From Mesorhizobium sp. (GTDB lineage Bacteria; Pseudomonadota; Alphaproteobacteria; Rhizobiales; Rhizobiaceae), in the NCBI RefSeq assembly GCF_016793485.1, contig NZ_JAEULZ010000018.1, positions 140,126 to 204,125 on the forward strand: a stretch of 64,000 bases of DNA, written 5' to 3'. The notes beneath the pieces are model-generated. The model saw only the letters and a list, made by a program, of their open reading frames with translations, was not told where the DNA came from and searched no databases. Of this stretch, positions 8,379-15,739 are shown in pieces (within the stretch, counting starts at the first letter, position 1; every line of letters starts with the position of its first letter). The translations under genes were made by a program, and so were the position numbers.

Positions 8379-9679
8379 GATAACGTACAGAATCTTTCGC
8401 ACTTTCAGGGTTGTCGGCTTCTTCTAGAATGAAGGAGCAATGAAATGAGCGAAGGTACAGAGATGGGTCAGGTGATCCGGATCGACGAAGCCCGCATAAG
8501 GGATCATCTTGGGGAGATGGTCCGGGGGACGGTCGAGGAGACACTGAATGCGATGCTGGATGCGGAGGCGGACCGGCTGTGTGGCGCGGCCCGCTATGAA
8601 CGCAAGGAAGGTCGCCAGGATACGCGAGCTGGCAGTTATGAGCGAACGCTGCAAACTCAAGCCGGCGACGTCACCCTCAAGGTCCCCAAGTTGCGTCGTC
8701 AGACATTCGAGACGGCGATCATCGAGCGTTACCGCCGGCGGGAGAGCTCTGTAGAGGAAGCGCTGATTGAGATGTACCTGGCCGGCATTTCGGTCAGGCG
8801 CGTGGAAGATATCACCGAAGCACTGTGGGGCACGCGGGTCAGCCCGAGCACGGTGTCGAACCTGAACAAGAAGATCTACGCCAAGATCGATGCGTGGCGG
8901 AACCGGCGCATCGAAGGTGAGCACCCTTATCTCTACCTTGATGGCATCGTCATGAAGCGCAGCTGGGCCGGTGAAGTCCGCAATGTTTCACTACTGGTGG
9001 CGAGCGCCGTCAATTCCGAGGGGTTCCGCGAGATCCTCGGCATCTGCGAGGGTGCAAAGGAAGACAAGTCCGGCTGGTCCGCCTTCCTGCGCCACCTTGT
9101 CGATCGGGGTCTCACGGGCGTGCAGTTGATCATTTCCGACGCTTGCCGCGGCCTGACCGAGAGTGTGTCGGAGTATCTGCCGCAAGCCCGCTGGCAGCGC
9201 TGCATGGTGCATTTTTACCGTAACGTATTCAGCCATGTTCCGGCGACGAAAGTGCGCGAGGTCAGCCATATGCTCAAGGCCATTCATGCCCAGGAGAGCC
9301 GGGATGCGGCTGATGACAAGGCGCGGGTAATCGTTGAGAATCTGAGAGCTGCCCGGATGCACAAGGCTGCAGATCTGATCGAGCTCAATGTCCACGAGAC
9401 GCTGACCTACTACGGCTTCCCCGACATTCACTGGCAGAAGATCCGTACCAACAATCCACTGGAGCGGATCATGAAGGAAATTCGCCGACGAACCCGCGTC
9501 GTCGGTGCTTTCCCCGATGGGCAGTCATGCCTCAATCTTGCGGCAGCCCGGCTACGGCACATCGCCGGAACGAGCTGGTCAGCAAAATGCTACATGAACA
9601 TGCGGCCGCTCTATCAGCCGGAAACGATTCAAACCGAAGCCGTCGCTTGAAAAATGTGCGAAAGATTCTGGACACTACC
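8379..9679 (+). mobile_element. IS256-family insertion sequence with 8-bp target duplication
   Basis: Imperfect terminal inverted repeats of about 24 bp lie at 8379-8402 and 9656-9679, sharing CAGAATCTTTCGCAC. They enclose one transposase gene. The flanks CGGGGCGC at 8371-8378 and 9680-9687 are identical, which is the 8-bp duplication expected for this family, so the insertion appears recent or well preserved. It sits within the left end of the prophage. Confidence 0.9.
8445..9650 (+). CDS. IS256-family transposase
   Basis: A 401-residue DDE transposase, full length for the family. The acidic residues appear in YLYLDGIVMK, LIISDACRG and NNPLERIMKEIRRR, and the last also carries the conserved basic helix. 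The N-terminal part (GEMVRGTVEETLNAMLDAEADRL) is the usual DNA-binding region. ATG 8445 has AAGGAG upstream; ATG 8463 is an alternative. No internal stops, so it is likely active. Confidence 0.95.
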   Translation: MSEGTEMGQVIRIDEARIRDHLGEMVRGTVEETLNAMLDAEADRLCGAARYERKEGRQDTRAGSYERTLQTQAGDVTLKVPKLRRQTFETAIIERYRRRESSVEEALIEMYLAGISVRRVEDITEALWGTRVSPSTVSNLNKKIYAKIDAWRNRRIEGEHPYLYLDGIVMKRSWAGEVRNVSLLVASAVNSEGFREILGICEGAKEDKSGWSAFLRHLVDRGLTGVQLIISDACRGLTESVSEYLPQARWQRCMVHFYRNVFSHVPATKVREVSHMLKAIHAQESRDAADDKARVIVENLRAARMHKAADLIELNVHETLTYYGFPDIHWQKIRTNNPLERIMKEIRRRTRVVGAFPDGQSCLNLAAARLRHIAGTSWSAKCYMNMRPLYQPETIQTEAVA

Positions 9680-9985
9680 CGGGGCGCAGTTCGATGACCT
9701 CGATCTGCACAAGCAGGTGTTGAGCGCATTGAACGCTCGCTTCCCAGAATGCACGTGGGAAATTTATCCAGCAGCCAGCATCGCGACGACAGCTTGCCGT
9801 GATACCAGCCAGAAGCGCTTTGCCGAAGGCCGGCGACAAACTGGCGCTCTCGATCGAAGAGATGCAAGAGACGCCACGTTCCTACATTTCCAGTTCCTTG
9901 AGCCTACCAAACGGATCAACTGAAATGAGCCTTACTGCAGAGAACTGAGGTGTAAAGTGACACCGAAGATTCGGGGGGTAAACCT
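9680..9985 (+). other. Decayed or unassigned segment right of the IS
   Basis: No complete gene with a plausible start is seen. With the IS removed, a plus-strand frame joins 8332-8378 to 9688-9923 (DDLDLHKQVLSALNARFP, then CTWEIYP). Its second half competes with another frame (SALPKAGDKLALSIEEMQ ... ending at 9948). This resembles an old gene damaged by a frameshift as well as by the insertion, but no family is recognised. Confidence 0.35.
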
Positions 9986-10606
9986 GTGACCAAAACTCGT
10001 AGTAAGAACGCTGCGCTGTTGGCGAACGAAATCTACGACATTCTGGTTCGTACACATCCCGCCATTCGATCCAGGTCAGCATCGGGCGCAAGCAAGGTGG
10101 CCGGCTACGTGGCCGCCGCGATACTGGAGCTCCCTCGCCGAAACTACGATCAATTCTGGGCAATTGACCCACGGCGTCTGGAATCCGTCGTCAGTCACAT
10201 GCTTGTCCAGCTTGTGGGGGACGCCCCATTGGTTTCCGAGCCTCCTGAAGTAGCGGCCGACGATTCGGGAAGAACCTTGGCTCCGGTCTCGGAATGGGCA
10301 GGCCCGGTAGGCGGCCCTACCTTCCTGGAAACCAATTATGGTATCGCGCGGTCTACTCTACACCGCTGGCAAAAGCTGGGAGAGGTAATCGCTCTGCGGG
10401 TGGGAGGGAAGCGGCACGTATTCCCATTGGAGCAGTTTGTCGACGGCCGACCAGTGGCCGGACTAGACCGTGTAATCAAATGGTTCCCCACGCATCGAGC
10501 GGCGTGGCTCTGGCTGATGGAACCGAACAACACGCTCCGAGGCAGAAGACCGATCGAGGATCTGCGAAATGACAATCTCGATGGCGTCATAAGGGCCAAA
10601 AAGTAA
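9986..10606 (+). CDS. Xre/MbcA/ParS-like (DUF2384-type) regulator, orphan
   Basis: The 206-residue protein starts at GTG 9986 with GGGGGG about seven bases upstream. Its middle has a HTH/excisionase-like stretch (GIARSTLHRWQKLGEVIALRVGGKRHVFPLEQF). Its C-terminus matches the toxin-binding type pattern HRAAWLWLMEPNNTL followed by GRRPIEDLRNDNLDGVI. Relatives are antitoxins paired with RES-domain toxins. No RES gene lies next to it, so it may be a remnant or a stand-alone regulator carried by the prophage. A perfect 12-bp hairpin follows. Confidence 0.55.
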   Translation: MTKTRSKNAALLANEIYDILVRTHPAIRSRSASGASKVAGYVAAAILELPRRNYDQFWAIDPRRLESVVSHMLVQLVGDAPLVSEPPEVAADDSGRTLAPVSEWAGPVGGPTFLETNYGIARSTLHRWQKLGEVIALRVGGKRHVFPLEQFVDGRPVAGLDRVIKWFPTHRAAWLWLMEPNNTLRGRRPIEDLRNDNLDGVIRAKK

Positions 10607-10634
10607 GTGGCCCGTGTCGAAAGACACGGGCCAC
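10607..10634. terminator. Strong bidirectional terminator hairpin
   Basis: A perfect 12-bp stem GTGGCCCGTGTC / GACACGGGCCAC with a GAAA loop lies between the convergent DUF2384-like gene and the porin gene. On the minus strand it is followed by TTACTTTTT, fitting a terminator for the porin transcript; on the plus strand the T tract is weak. Confidence 0.85.
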
Positions 10635-10662
10635 CTTAGATCAGACAGTCGAACGACTAGGA

Positions 10663-11922
10663 TCAAGAACCCCAGTTGTACTGCAGGCGAAGCTTGCCGC
10701 CCCATGCATCAGCGTCATCTGAGTCGAAGTTATCGGTGTAGGAAACTTCTGGCGTTATCCGGAAGTTGTTGACCAATTCGTATTCAACGTTGGCAACAGC
10801 TGCGAAGTTTTCGATCTCGTCATACGAGAGCTGAACGTTCAGGCCAGTCTTTTCGTTGAACCGCCAGGAGCCGCCGCCCCACAGAGCCCAGGAACCACCC
10901 CAGTTGCCGTAGTAGTTAAACACATCTTCATCGTCTTTCAGGCCGCCCATGATGAACAGCGCGAGAGATTCATTGACATTGAAGTCAGCGCGAACTTTAC
11001 CAGCCCAGGTCTCCCAGACCGAGTCGTAGCCGACAACACCGCTGATGCCACCCCAACCGGCCGTGTAGCCTATACCGCCGACAACATGCGGAACGTAGGA
11101 ATCGATTGCATAGACGTCAGCCGCCACAAGAGTAGCTATGCCACCAAACGGCGCAGGCAGGAAGGTCGAGTAACCCGTGCCCGTTTCAAGCGCGACACCT
11201 GCCGAGAAGCCATTACCGCCCGTAAAGGTGTACGACAGCTGGTTGGTTCCGAACGGACCATAGCCGATCAGATCGTCATTTATCACGTTGCCGGCATAAC
11301 CGGTGAACGTTGTGAAGTACGAATCTGTCCGGCCAGCACGGAAGCCGCCGAGTTCGATGTAGGCCTGATTGACCTCAACCGTATCGGCCATGGTCGTGAC
11401 GCCGTAAAGACCGTCGAAGAAAGCGCTCGGATCAATGTTCACGCCACTTATTCCAGCGATGGAGATGCCATCGGTGTAGCTTGAACTGTTGAAACGGATT
11501 TCGCCGTAACCGCGCAGGGTGCCGAGTTCGGTCTCCTGGCGGGCGTCGACGCGCATCTCGAAGCGAGCCTGCTTGTAGTACGTGTCGTTGGTGTTCAGAT
11601 AGTCGTCAAGATCGGGTTCTTCACCTTCCTCACCGCCAGCTTCATAGGCAGCTACAGCGTTGACGTAATCGTTGAAATCGCTCTTGTCGATCACGTCTTC
11701 CAGGCCACGTGCGCCGACACCGATGTCATAGCGCATGTAGCCGGAGAACTTCAGGCAGGTTTCGGTGCCCGGGATGTAGTAGAAGCCGGCGCCGTAGGTG
11801 TCGCAGATGCGAACGTATTCCATGGGTTCCGGCTCGGCGATCACCACCGCATCGGCAGCGCGAGCACCGGAGACTGCGACGAGAGCCGCAGCGGAGCCGA
11901 GAAGCAGGCTCTTGATGTTCAT
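10663..11922 (-). CDS. Alphaproteobacterial outer-membrane porin (Omp2/RopA type)
   Basis: A 419-residue protein with a signal peptide (MNIKSLLLGSAAALVAVSGARA) and the conserved mature start of this porin family (EYVRICDTYGAGFYYIPGT, ETCLKFSGYMRYDIGVGA). It ends in the C-terminal motif WGGKLRLQYNWGS, which suits beta-barrel assembly. It would be a 16-strand trimeric channel. GGAGG precedes the ATG. It lies between attL and the lysis cassette, hence inside the prophage by the att boundaries, so it may be lysogenic-conversion cargo comparable in position to porins carried by lambdoid phages. Host copies of this family are common, so a captured host gene is likely. Confidence 0.9.
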   Translation of the reverse strand: MNIKSLLLGSAAALVAVSGARAADAVVIAEPEPMEYVRICDTYGAGFYYIPGTETCLKFSGYMRYDIGVGARGLEDVIDKSDFNDYVNAVAAYEAGGEEGEEPDLDDYLNTNDTYYKQARFEMRVDARQETELGTLRGYGEIRFNSSSYTDGISIAGISGVNIDPSAFFDGLYGVTTMADTVEVNQAYIELGGFRAGRTDSYFTTFTGYAGNVINDDLIGYGPFGTNQLSYTFTGGNGFSAGVALETGTGYSTFLPAPFGGIATLVAADVYAIDSYVPHVVGGIGYTAGWGGISGVVGYDSVWETWAGKVRADFNVNESLALFIMGGLKDDEDVFNYYGNWGGSWALWGGGSWRFNEKTGLNVQLSYDEIENFAAVANVEYELVNNFRITPEVSYTDNFDSDDADAWGGKLRLQYNWGS

Positions 11923-12076
11923 TTTTCTGACCTCCAGTCATTGCTAAAATTTGAACCGGATTTGGTGTCCCTGCCCCGGCCCTATTAGAAAAAGCTGCGA
12001 ATGTCGCCCCTCTCTCTGTTGGAGTTATTGCCCACCTCATTCACTGACGACAACAGCAAACGACAGGGAGAGAGCC

Positions 12077-12120
12077 TTGTGACAGGCAGTTGCCCTCGGC
12101 GCGTGGCAATTATGTCACAA
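12077..12120. promoter_or_regulatory. Long inverted repeat upstream of the porin
   Basis: TTGTGACA (12077-12084) and TGTCACAA (12113-12120) form a perfect 8-bp inverted pair. An inner TTGCC (12090-12094) and GGCAA (12105-12109) continue the symmetry around a short loop. It lies 155 bp before the porin start and could be an operator or a structured RNA; no T tract follows on either strand. Confidence 0.45.
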
Positions 12121-12307
12121 ATCGAGGGGGTACAGATAGAAACTGTTTACCAAGCACGCCGGATTCAGCCTGTCTGATGACAGATTATCCCGGCGTTGGA
12201 TATATAGCAGTGTCGACTTCCAGTCGGTGGCGGCCTCGAATCGCAAGCCCACATTCCCTGCGGGCCCGGTTTGGGGCCGTGTTTTTTTGACGCTACCAAG
12301 CCTCGAA
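12121..12307. other. Non-coding spacer between porin control region and lysis operon
   Basis: No gene is seen. Near its right end GGCCC (12263-12267) and GGGCC (12274-12278) could form a small stem followed by GTGTTTTTTT on the plus strand, resembling a terminator for plus-strand readthrough. No plus-strand gene lies upstream. Confidence 0.35.
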
Positions 12308-12583
12308 TCAAACTTGTTCTCTCGTTCTTTCCAACCGCTCAAGAATGTCTTCCAGTTTCCCCTCCATGGCCGACTGCTTCTTGTTTTCGAGGATGTCGCC
12401 GATCCGGTTCACACCCGCGATCAGTTGATCCATCTGCTGGCGGTTGCCGAGTTCGATGCCGACGCCGGTCAGCACCGGATTGGGCGGCGACGCGTTCAGC
12501 GACTTCAGGTATTTGCCGATCGCGCCGAGGACGATAAGCAGCCCGACGACGCCGGTCACGATGACGTCAGGTGTCAGTTCCAT
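12308..12583 (-). CDS. Small phage membrane protein with coiled-coil tail
   Basis: The product is 91 residues from ATG 12583, with an N-terminal transmembrane helix (VIVTGVVGLLIVLGAIGKYL) and a charged helical tail (NKKQSAMEGKLEDILERLER). It overlaps the preceding gene's end by 16 bp and is the last gene of the lysis cassette. A holin accessory, spanin-like or anti-holin role is possible but not shown. Confidence 0.6.
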   Translation of the reverse strand: MELTPDVIVTGVVGLLIVLGAIGKYLKSLNASPPNPVLTGVGIELGNRQQMDQLIAGVNRIGDILENKKQSAMEGKLEDILERLERTREQV

Positions 12584-12953
12584 TGCGCGGGCTCCGGCTG
12601 TGAATGCGATCTGAAGAGCCGGCATCGCCTGCGGCACGAAACGCGTTATAGACATCCAGCGCGAACAGCACCGGGTAGATCGCAAGCCCGGTTCCGAACG
12701 TCCCGGCCTGCAGGAAGCCGAGGCTGATCTGGAACCAGAAGAAGCAGGAGATGAAGGCGGCCAGCGCCCTCAGGTGTGGGGATCGTCGCCATGCCCCGTT
12801 GATCGCCAGCATGACCAGCCGCCCGCCGCCGACGACGAGGCAGAGCATCGCCCAGGTCGATTGCTGGACCATCTGCGCAAGCGGGCCGAATGACGGCGCA
12901 TTCTTGAACAGGTCCGGGTTGACCTGCAGCACGATGGCCCAGAGGAACAGCAT
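12567..12953 (-). CDS. Phage multi-pass membrane protein (holin candidate)
   Basis: Four hydrophobic segments are visible (LFLWAIVLQV, TWAMLCLVVGGGRLVMLAI, LAAFISCFFWFQISLGFL, GLAIYPVLFALDVYNAF). The start is uncertain: ATG 12953 gives 128 residues, but the frame stays open upstream with protein-like sequence (PRTFPTRASEWALGA), so the real N-terminus could begin at a non-ATG codon nearer 13020. Its position two genes after the endolysin suggests part of the lysis cassette. Confidence 0.55.
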   Translation of the reverse strand: MLFLWAIVLQVNPDLFKNAPSFGPLAQMVQQSTWAMLCLVVGGGRLVMLAINGAWRRSPHLRALAAFISCFFWFQISLGFLQAGTFGTGLAIYPVLFALDVYNAFRAAGDAGSSDRIHSRSPRNGTDT

Positions 12954-13023
12954 CGCCCCGAGAGCCCATTCCGACGCCCGGGTCGGGAACGTCCGCGGAG
13001 CGATTGGGAGAGGTGCGCCCAGA

Positions 13024-13440
13024 TCATCGGAACAACGGCTTCTTCGCGATGAAGCGCGAGTACAGCGGGGTGAGCGCTGTAACGATTACGCCTACAGGTA
13101 TCATCCACTCCGCGAAGGACTGCACGGTGTCATCCGTCCAGAACACGCGTATGGTTTCTGCCGCCGTGATGATGCCGACGAGCGAGCCCCAGAGGTTGCG
13201 GCTCGACAGGTGAGGTTCAGTGTCGGTCGCGTGCTCGACGCGGGCCTGAACTTCCTTCTGGACCTCAGCCTGTATCTCAGCGGCGATGACCGGAGCGTCG
13301 GACTTGTCCAGGCTGTTGTTCGGCTTCTTCGCCACCTTCTCGACCGCCTTGTCGATGGCGAGATCGACGCCCTTCTTTACGAGCGCGCCGGCAATCAGGC
13401 CGCCGAGGAACTGCTGTTTCTGTGCGTTTGTCATGGTCAT
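13024..13440 (-). CDS. Phage membrane protein (holin candidate)
   Basis: This 138-residue protein overlaps the endolysin stop by 4 bases (ATGA). It has a hydrophilic N-terminal half with Ala-rich amphipathic helices and two C-terminal membrane segments (WGSLVGIITAAETIRVFW and WMIPVGVIVTALTPLYSRF). Coupled translation with the endolysin makes a holin or related lysis role likely, but no family is recognised with confidence. Confidence 0.6.
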   Translation of the reverse strand: MTMTNAQKQQFLGGLIAGALVKKGVDLAIDKAVEKVAKKPNNSLDKSDAPVIAAEIQAEVQKEVQARVEHATDTEPHLSSRNLWGSLVGIITAAETIRVFWTDDTVQSFAEWMIPVGVIVTALTPLYSRFIAKKPLFR

Positions 13441-14363
13441 TTGCCTTTCGCGGGGAGGATGAAGGAGAAGAGCCAGGCCCAGAAGCCGATCGGTTCGGGT
13501 GCGGCCGGCGCGACGGGTTTCGGAGCGACAGGGGACGGCGCCGGCTTAGCTGGCTGATTGGCCTTGATCTCGGCAGGCGACATGGTGCTGAGCGCCGTCC
13601 AGGTCGCAGAACCGGCAATGCCGTCCACGACCAGCCCCTTGGCCTTCTGGAATGCTTTCAGCGCGGCGTCGGTCTTTGCACCCCGTATGCCGTCAACCGC
13701 CACCTTGAAGCCGTGGGCGACAAGCCGCGTCTGAAGCATCGTGACCGAGCTATCCGGCGAAGGCTTCACCGTAGCCGTGCCTGCCTTCCACCTCTTGTAG
13801 GCGGCTGCCATCTTTGTGTCGTAGGCATTCTTGCGGAACGCTGGCCCATTGTAGCCACGAGCGAACGCCGCCCAGTCCTTTGACTTCAGCACGCCGCCCA
13901 GCCCGGCCTTGTCGATGAACTTCGCCATCAACTCGACCTGCCCCGCCGCGCCGCTGCGGCAGAGGTTGACCAGTTCGGTGACCGATCCGAAGCCGAGCCA
14001 TTTCCAATGCGCGCCCATGACCTGCCCGAGGCCCCAGGACACGGATTCCAGTGCGGCGTCCGCATTGATCTCGATTGCACGCTCGAGCATGCGCCAGCGC
14101 GCGGCCTGTGATGCCGGGTTCGCTACGGCTCCAGCGGTTGGGTTCGCCAGCCCTGCGGCGCGCGCCTTCTTCTGATCCTTCTCGTCCAGCCGGCGATCGA
14201 AGTAATGGCCCTCGAACCGGATCAGAGGCTCTTGCTTGCCATTGACGATGGCGAAGACGGTTCCACCGCTTTCAACTTCGCCTACTGCCAGCAAAGCCGC
14301 CGGCTCGTACCCATAGCGCGCGGCAATGGTCTCGACCGCGCGCACGGTCGCTGCATCAAACAT
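13437..14363 (-). CDS. Phage endolysin: N-acetylmuramidase with peptidoglycan-binding domain
   Basis: A 308-residue lysin. Residues ~8-185 form a DUF3380-type muramidase domain with the probable catalytic glutamate in GEVESGG and a later SWGLGQVMG motif. Residues ~205-265 are a PG_binding_1 domain (VTMLQTRLVAHGFKVAVDGI, AFQKAKGLVVDGIAG). A Pro/Ala linker leads to a hydrophobic C-terminus (IGFWAWLFSFILPAKGK), unusual for a soluble lysin and a possible membrane anchor. It heads the lysis cassette, with the next gene overlapping by 4 bp. No N-terminal signal peptide, so release would need a holin. Confidence 0.88.
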   Translation of the reverse strand: MFDAATVRAVETIAARYGYEPAALLAVGEVESGGTVFAIVNGKQEPLIRFEGHYFDRRLDEKDQKKARAAGLANPTAGAVANPASQAARWRMLERAIEINADAALESVSWGLGQVMGAHWKWLGFGSVTELVNLCRSGAAGQVELMAKFIDKAGLGGVLKSKDWAAFARGYNGPAFRKNAYDTKMAAAYKRWKAGTATVKPSPDSSVTMLQTRLVAHGFKVAVDGIRGAKTDAALKAFQKAKGLVVDGIAGSATWTALSTMSPAEIKANQPAKPAPSPVAPKPVAPAAPEPIGFWAWLFSFILPAKGK

Positions 14364-14388
14364 GGGGCAGTTCCTTCTTTGTTGAGAT

Positions 14389-14460
14389 TCAGGCCAGCGT
14401 CCCGGCGTGGGCTGTCGTCAGCGTAGCGGCCAGCGCCGCCACGCAGATCGCGAGACGCAT
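14389..14460 (-). CDS. Tiny signal-peptide-like ORF (23 aa)
   Basis: Minus-strand ATG 14460 opens MRLAICVAALAATLTTAHAG then TLA. It is essentially only a signal peptide with an AHA cleavage-like end. It lies 25 bp before the endolysin start. It might be a secreted micro-peptide or chance. Confidence 0.3.
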   Translation of the reverse strand: MRLAICVAALAATLTTAHAGTLA

Positions 14461-14489
14461 GGGTAGTCTTTCAGGGTTTCAGATCAGCG

Positions 14490-14573
14490 CTAGAACAGCA
14501 GCTCGTAGAGCAGCACCCAACATGCGGCGCTGAAGAATATGGCGATAACCCAGCCCCTGGCGCGGTTTGTCAT
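14490..14573 (-). CDS. Tiny single-helix membrane peptide (27 aa)
   Basis: A very strong GGGGGGAGG ribosome site precedes ATG 14573. The product is one membrane helix (GWVIAIFFSAACWVLLYELL) with a basic N-terminus. Placement at the head of the lysis operon suggests a holin-like or inhibitor peptide. The good ribosome site is the main support. Confidence 0.45.
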   Translation of the reverse strand: MTNRARGWVIAIFFSAACWVLLYELLF

Positions 14574-14607
14574 CTGGCCTCCCCCCGAATGCCTTAGACT
14601 GTACGGC

Positions 14608-14712
14608 TTAGCCGGTCAGCCATAACAGCAGGACGAAAAAGAGCGCAGTCCCTATAGCCCCCGCCGCAAAGGCGATCCGTGTTCGGCGGGGGTAAGGGTC
14701 TTCGTCCTGCAT
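14608..14712 (-). CDS. Tiny single-helix membrane peptide (34 aa)
   Basis: Minus-strand ATG at 14712 gives an acidic then basic N-terminus (MQDEDPYPRRTR) followed by one membrane helix (IAFAAGAIGTALFFVLLLWL). It is the most upstream of three tiny hydrophobic ORFs before the endolysin. The ribosome site is modest; function unknown. Confidence 0.35.
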   Translation of the reverse strand: MQDEDPYPRRTRIAFAAGAIGTALFFVLLLWLTG

Positions 14713-14904
14713 GAGCGCGAAAGTTCCGTTTAGGATTTCAAACTTCGGATAGTGGTACTTACCCTCAATCCTGACCGTTCGGTCAGATAATACTCAACTG
14801 ATGGTCAGTGCATTTGCTCTGGACAACCGCGTACAACCATCGATAGGTTTTTTTGGGGCAACTCTATTTAGCACTACATCAAAAGAAGCAATGTGTGTTT
14901 CCTC

Positions 14905-15102
14905 ATGAAAAAGCCGAGGAAAGATGGACCGTCGATATACGGAGAGCGGATTGATTATGTTGTCCACATGCTTTTCGAATTGGAGAGAATTGCCGAGAAG
15001 GAAGGATATCTCTTCGCGTCTTACTTGATGGGCCTTGCCAGGACCGACATCGAAGAGAAGCAGCTTCAGGGATCCGATAAGGATATGCAGAAAGATGTTT
15101 AA
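14905..15102 (+). CDS. Small hypothetical protein (65 aa)
   Basis: ATG 14905 begins MKKPRKDGPSIYGERIDYVV and continues as a predicted helical, acidic protein (MLFELERIAEKEGYLFASYL). It lies on the strand opposite to the lysis and tail genes, in locally AT-rich DNA, and its stop overlaps the start of the FkbM-type gene. No family recognised. Confidence 0.55.
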   Translation: MKKPRKDGPSIYGERIDYVVHMLFELERIAEKEGYLFASYLMGLARTDIEEKQLQGSDKDMQKDV

Positions 15103-15739
15103 GGAAGGCCGCCTCGAATTCATGATTCGCTGGCACGGTTACCGCCGCTGGAAGCGTAGAAGCACAAAGCTTGCCGAATACAAATTCTACAAGCTAATGG
15201 ACGTTACGCCGCCGGGAATCTTCGTCGACCTCGGGGCGAACTTCGGGACCGTATCCGGGAAAGCGCTGGACTTTGGCCACAAGGTTTACGCGTTTGAGCC
15301 TGACCCGCATGCCCTTTCCCGATTGCGGAAGCGCATAGGGAACAACCCGAACGCCACTATAATCCCCAAGGCTGTGGGGAATTCATCCCGAACCGCCAAA
15401 TTCTTCCGACGCCCAGATGCTGACGCGGGCGACTTCTCTCAGATTTCATCACTGATGAAGCTTGATGTGCATGACCACGAGGTCGAGGTGGAGGTCGTAG
15501 ACATTGTGGAATTCTTGCGCGGGCTTCCTGAGCCTCCAGCGGTCGTGAAGATGGACATCGAGGGTGGGGAAGCTGAATGCCTGGAGGCTATCCTTGATGC
15601 CGGGCTCCATACCTCAATCGGTCATATATTGGTCGAGACGCACGAGCGGTTTTCAACTGACATTGCCGCTCGGATCGATCGTGTCCGTGATCGAATAGAG
15701 CGCGAAAAAATCAGCAATATTGACCTCAACTGGATATGA
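15095..15739 (+). CDS. FkbM-family SAM-dependent methyltransferase
   Basis: A 214-residue protein from ATG 15095, overlapping the previous stop; AAGGA lies about ten bases upstream. The SAM-binding motif I is FVDLGANFGTVS, the acidic strand end is VYAFEPDPHALSRL, and VKMDIEGGEAECLEAI is the FkbM motif. Members O-methylate sugars or polyketides. With the glycosyltransferase-like gene that follows by a 4-bp overlap, it likely modifies a surface glycan of the lysogen. Base composition is lower in GC than its neighbours, suggesting separate acquisition. Confidence 0.85.
   Translation: MFKEGRLEFMIRWHGYRRWKRRSTKLAEYKFYKLMDVTPPGIFVDLGANFGTVSGKALDFGHKVYAFEPDPHALSRLRKRIGNNPNATIIPKAVGNSSRTAKFFRRPDADAGDFSQISSLMKLDVHDHEVEVEVVDIVEFLRGLPEPPAVVKMDIEGGEAECLEAILDAGLHTSIGHILVETHERFSTDIAARIDRVRDRIEREKISNIDLNWI

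Noticed and set aside
8099-8383. A 94-aa plus-strand frame opposite the 106-aa gene near the IS
   Set aside because: The minus-strand gene has a better ribosome site and composition; the plus frame starts without a ribosome site.
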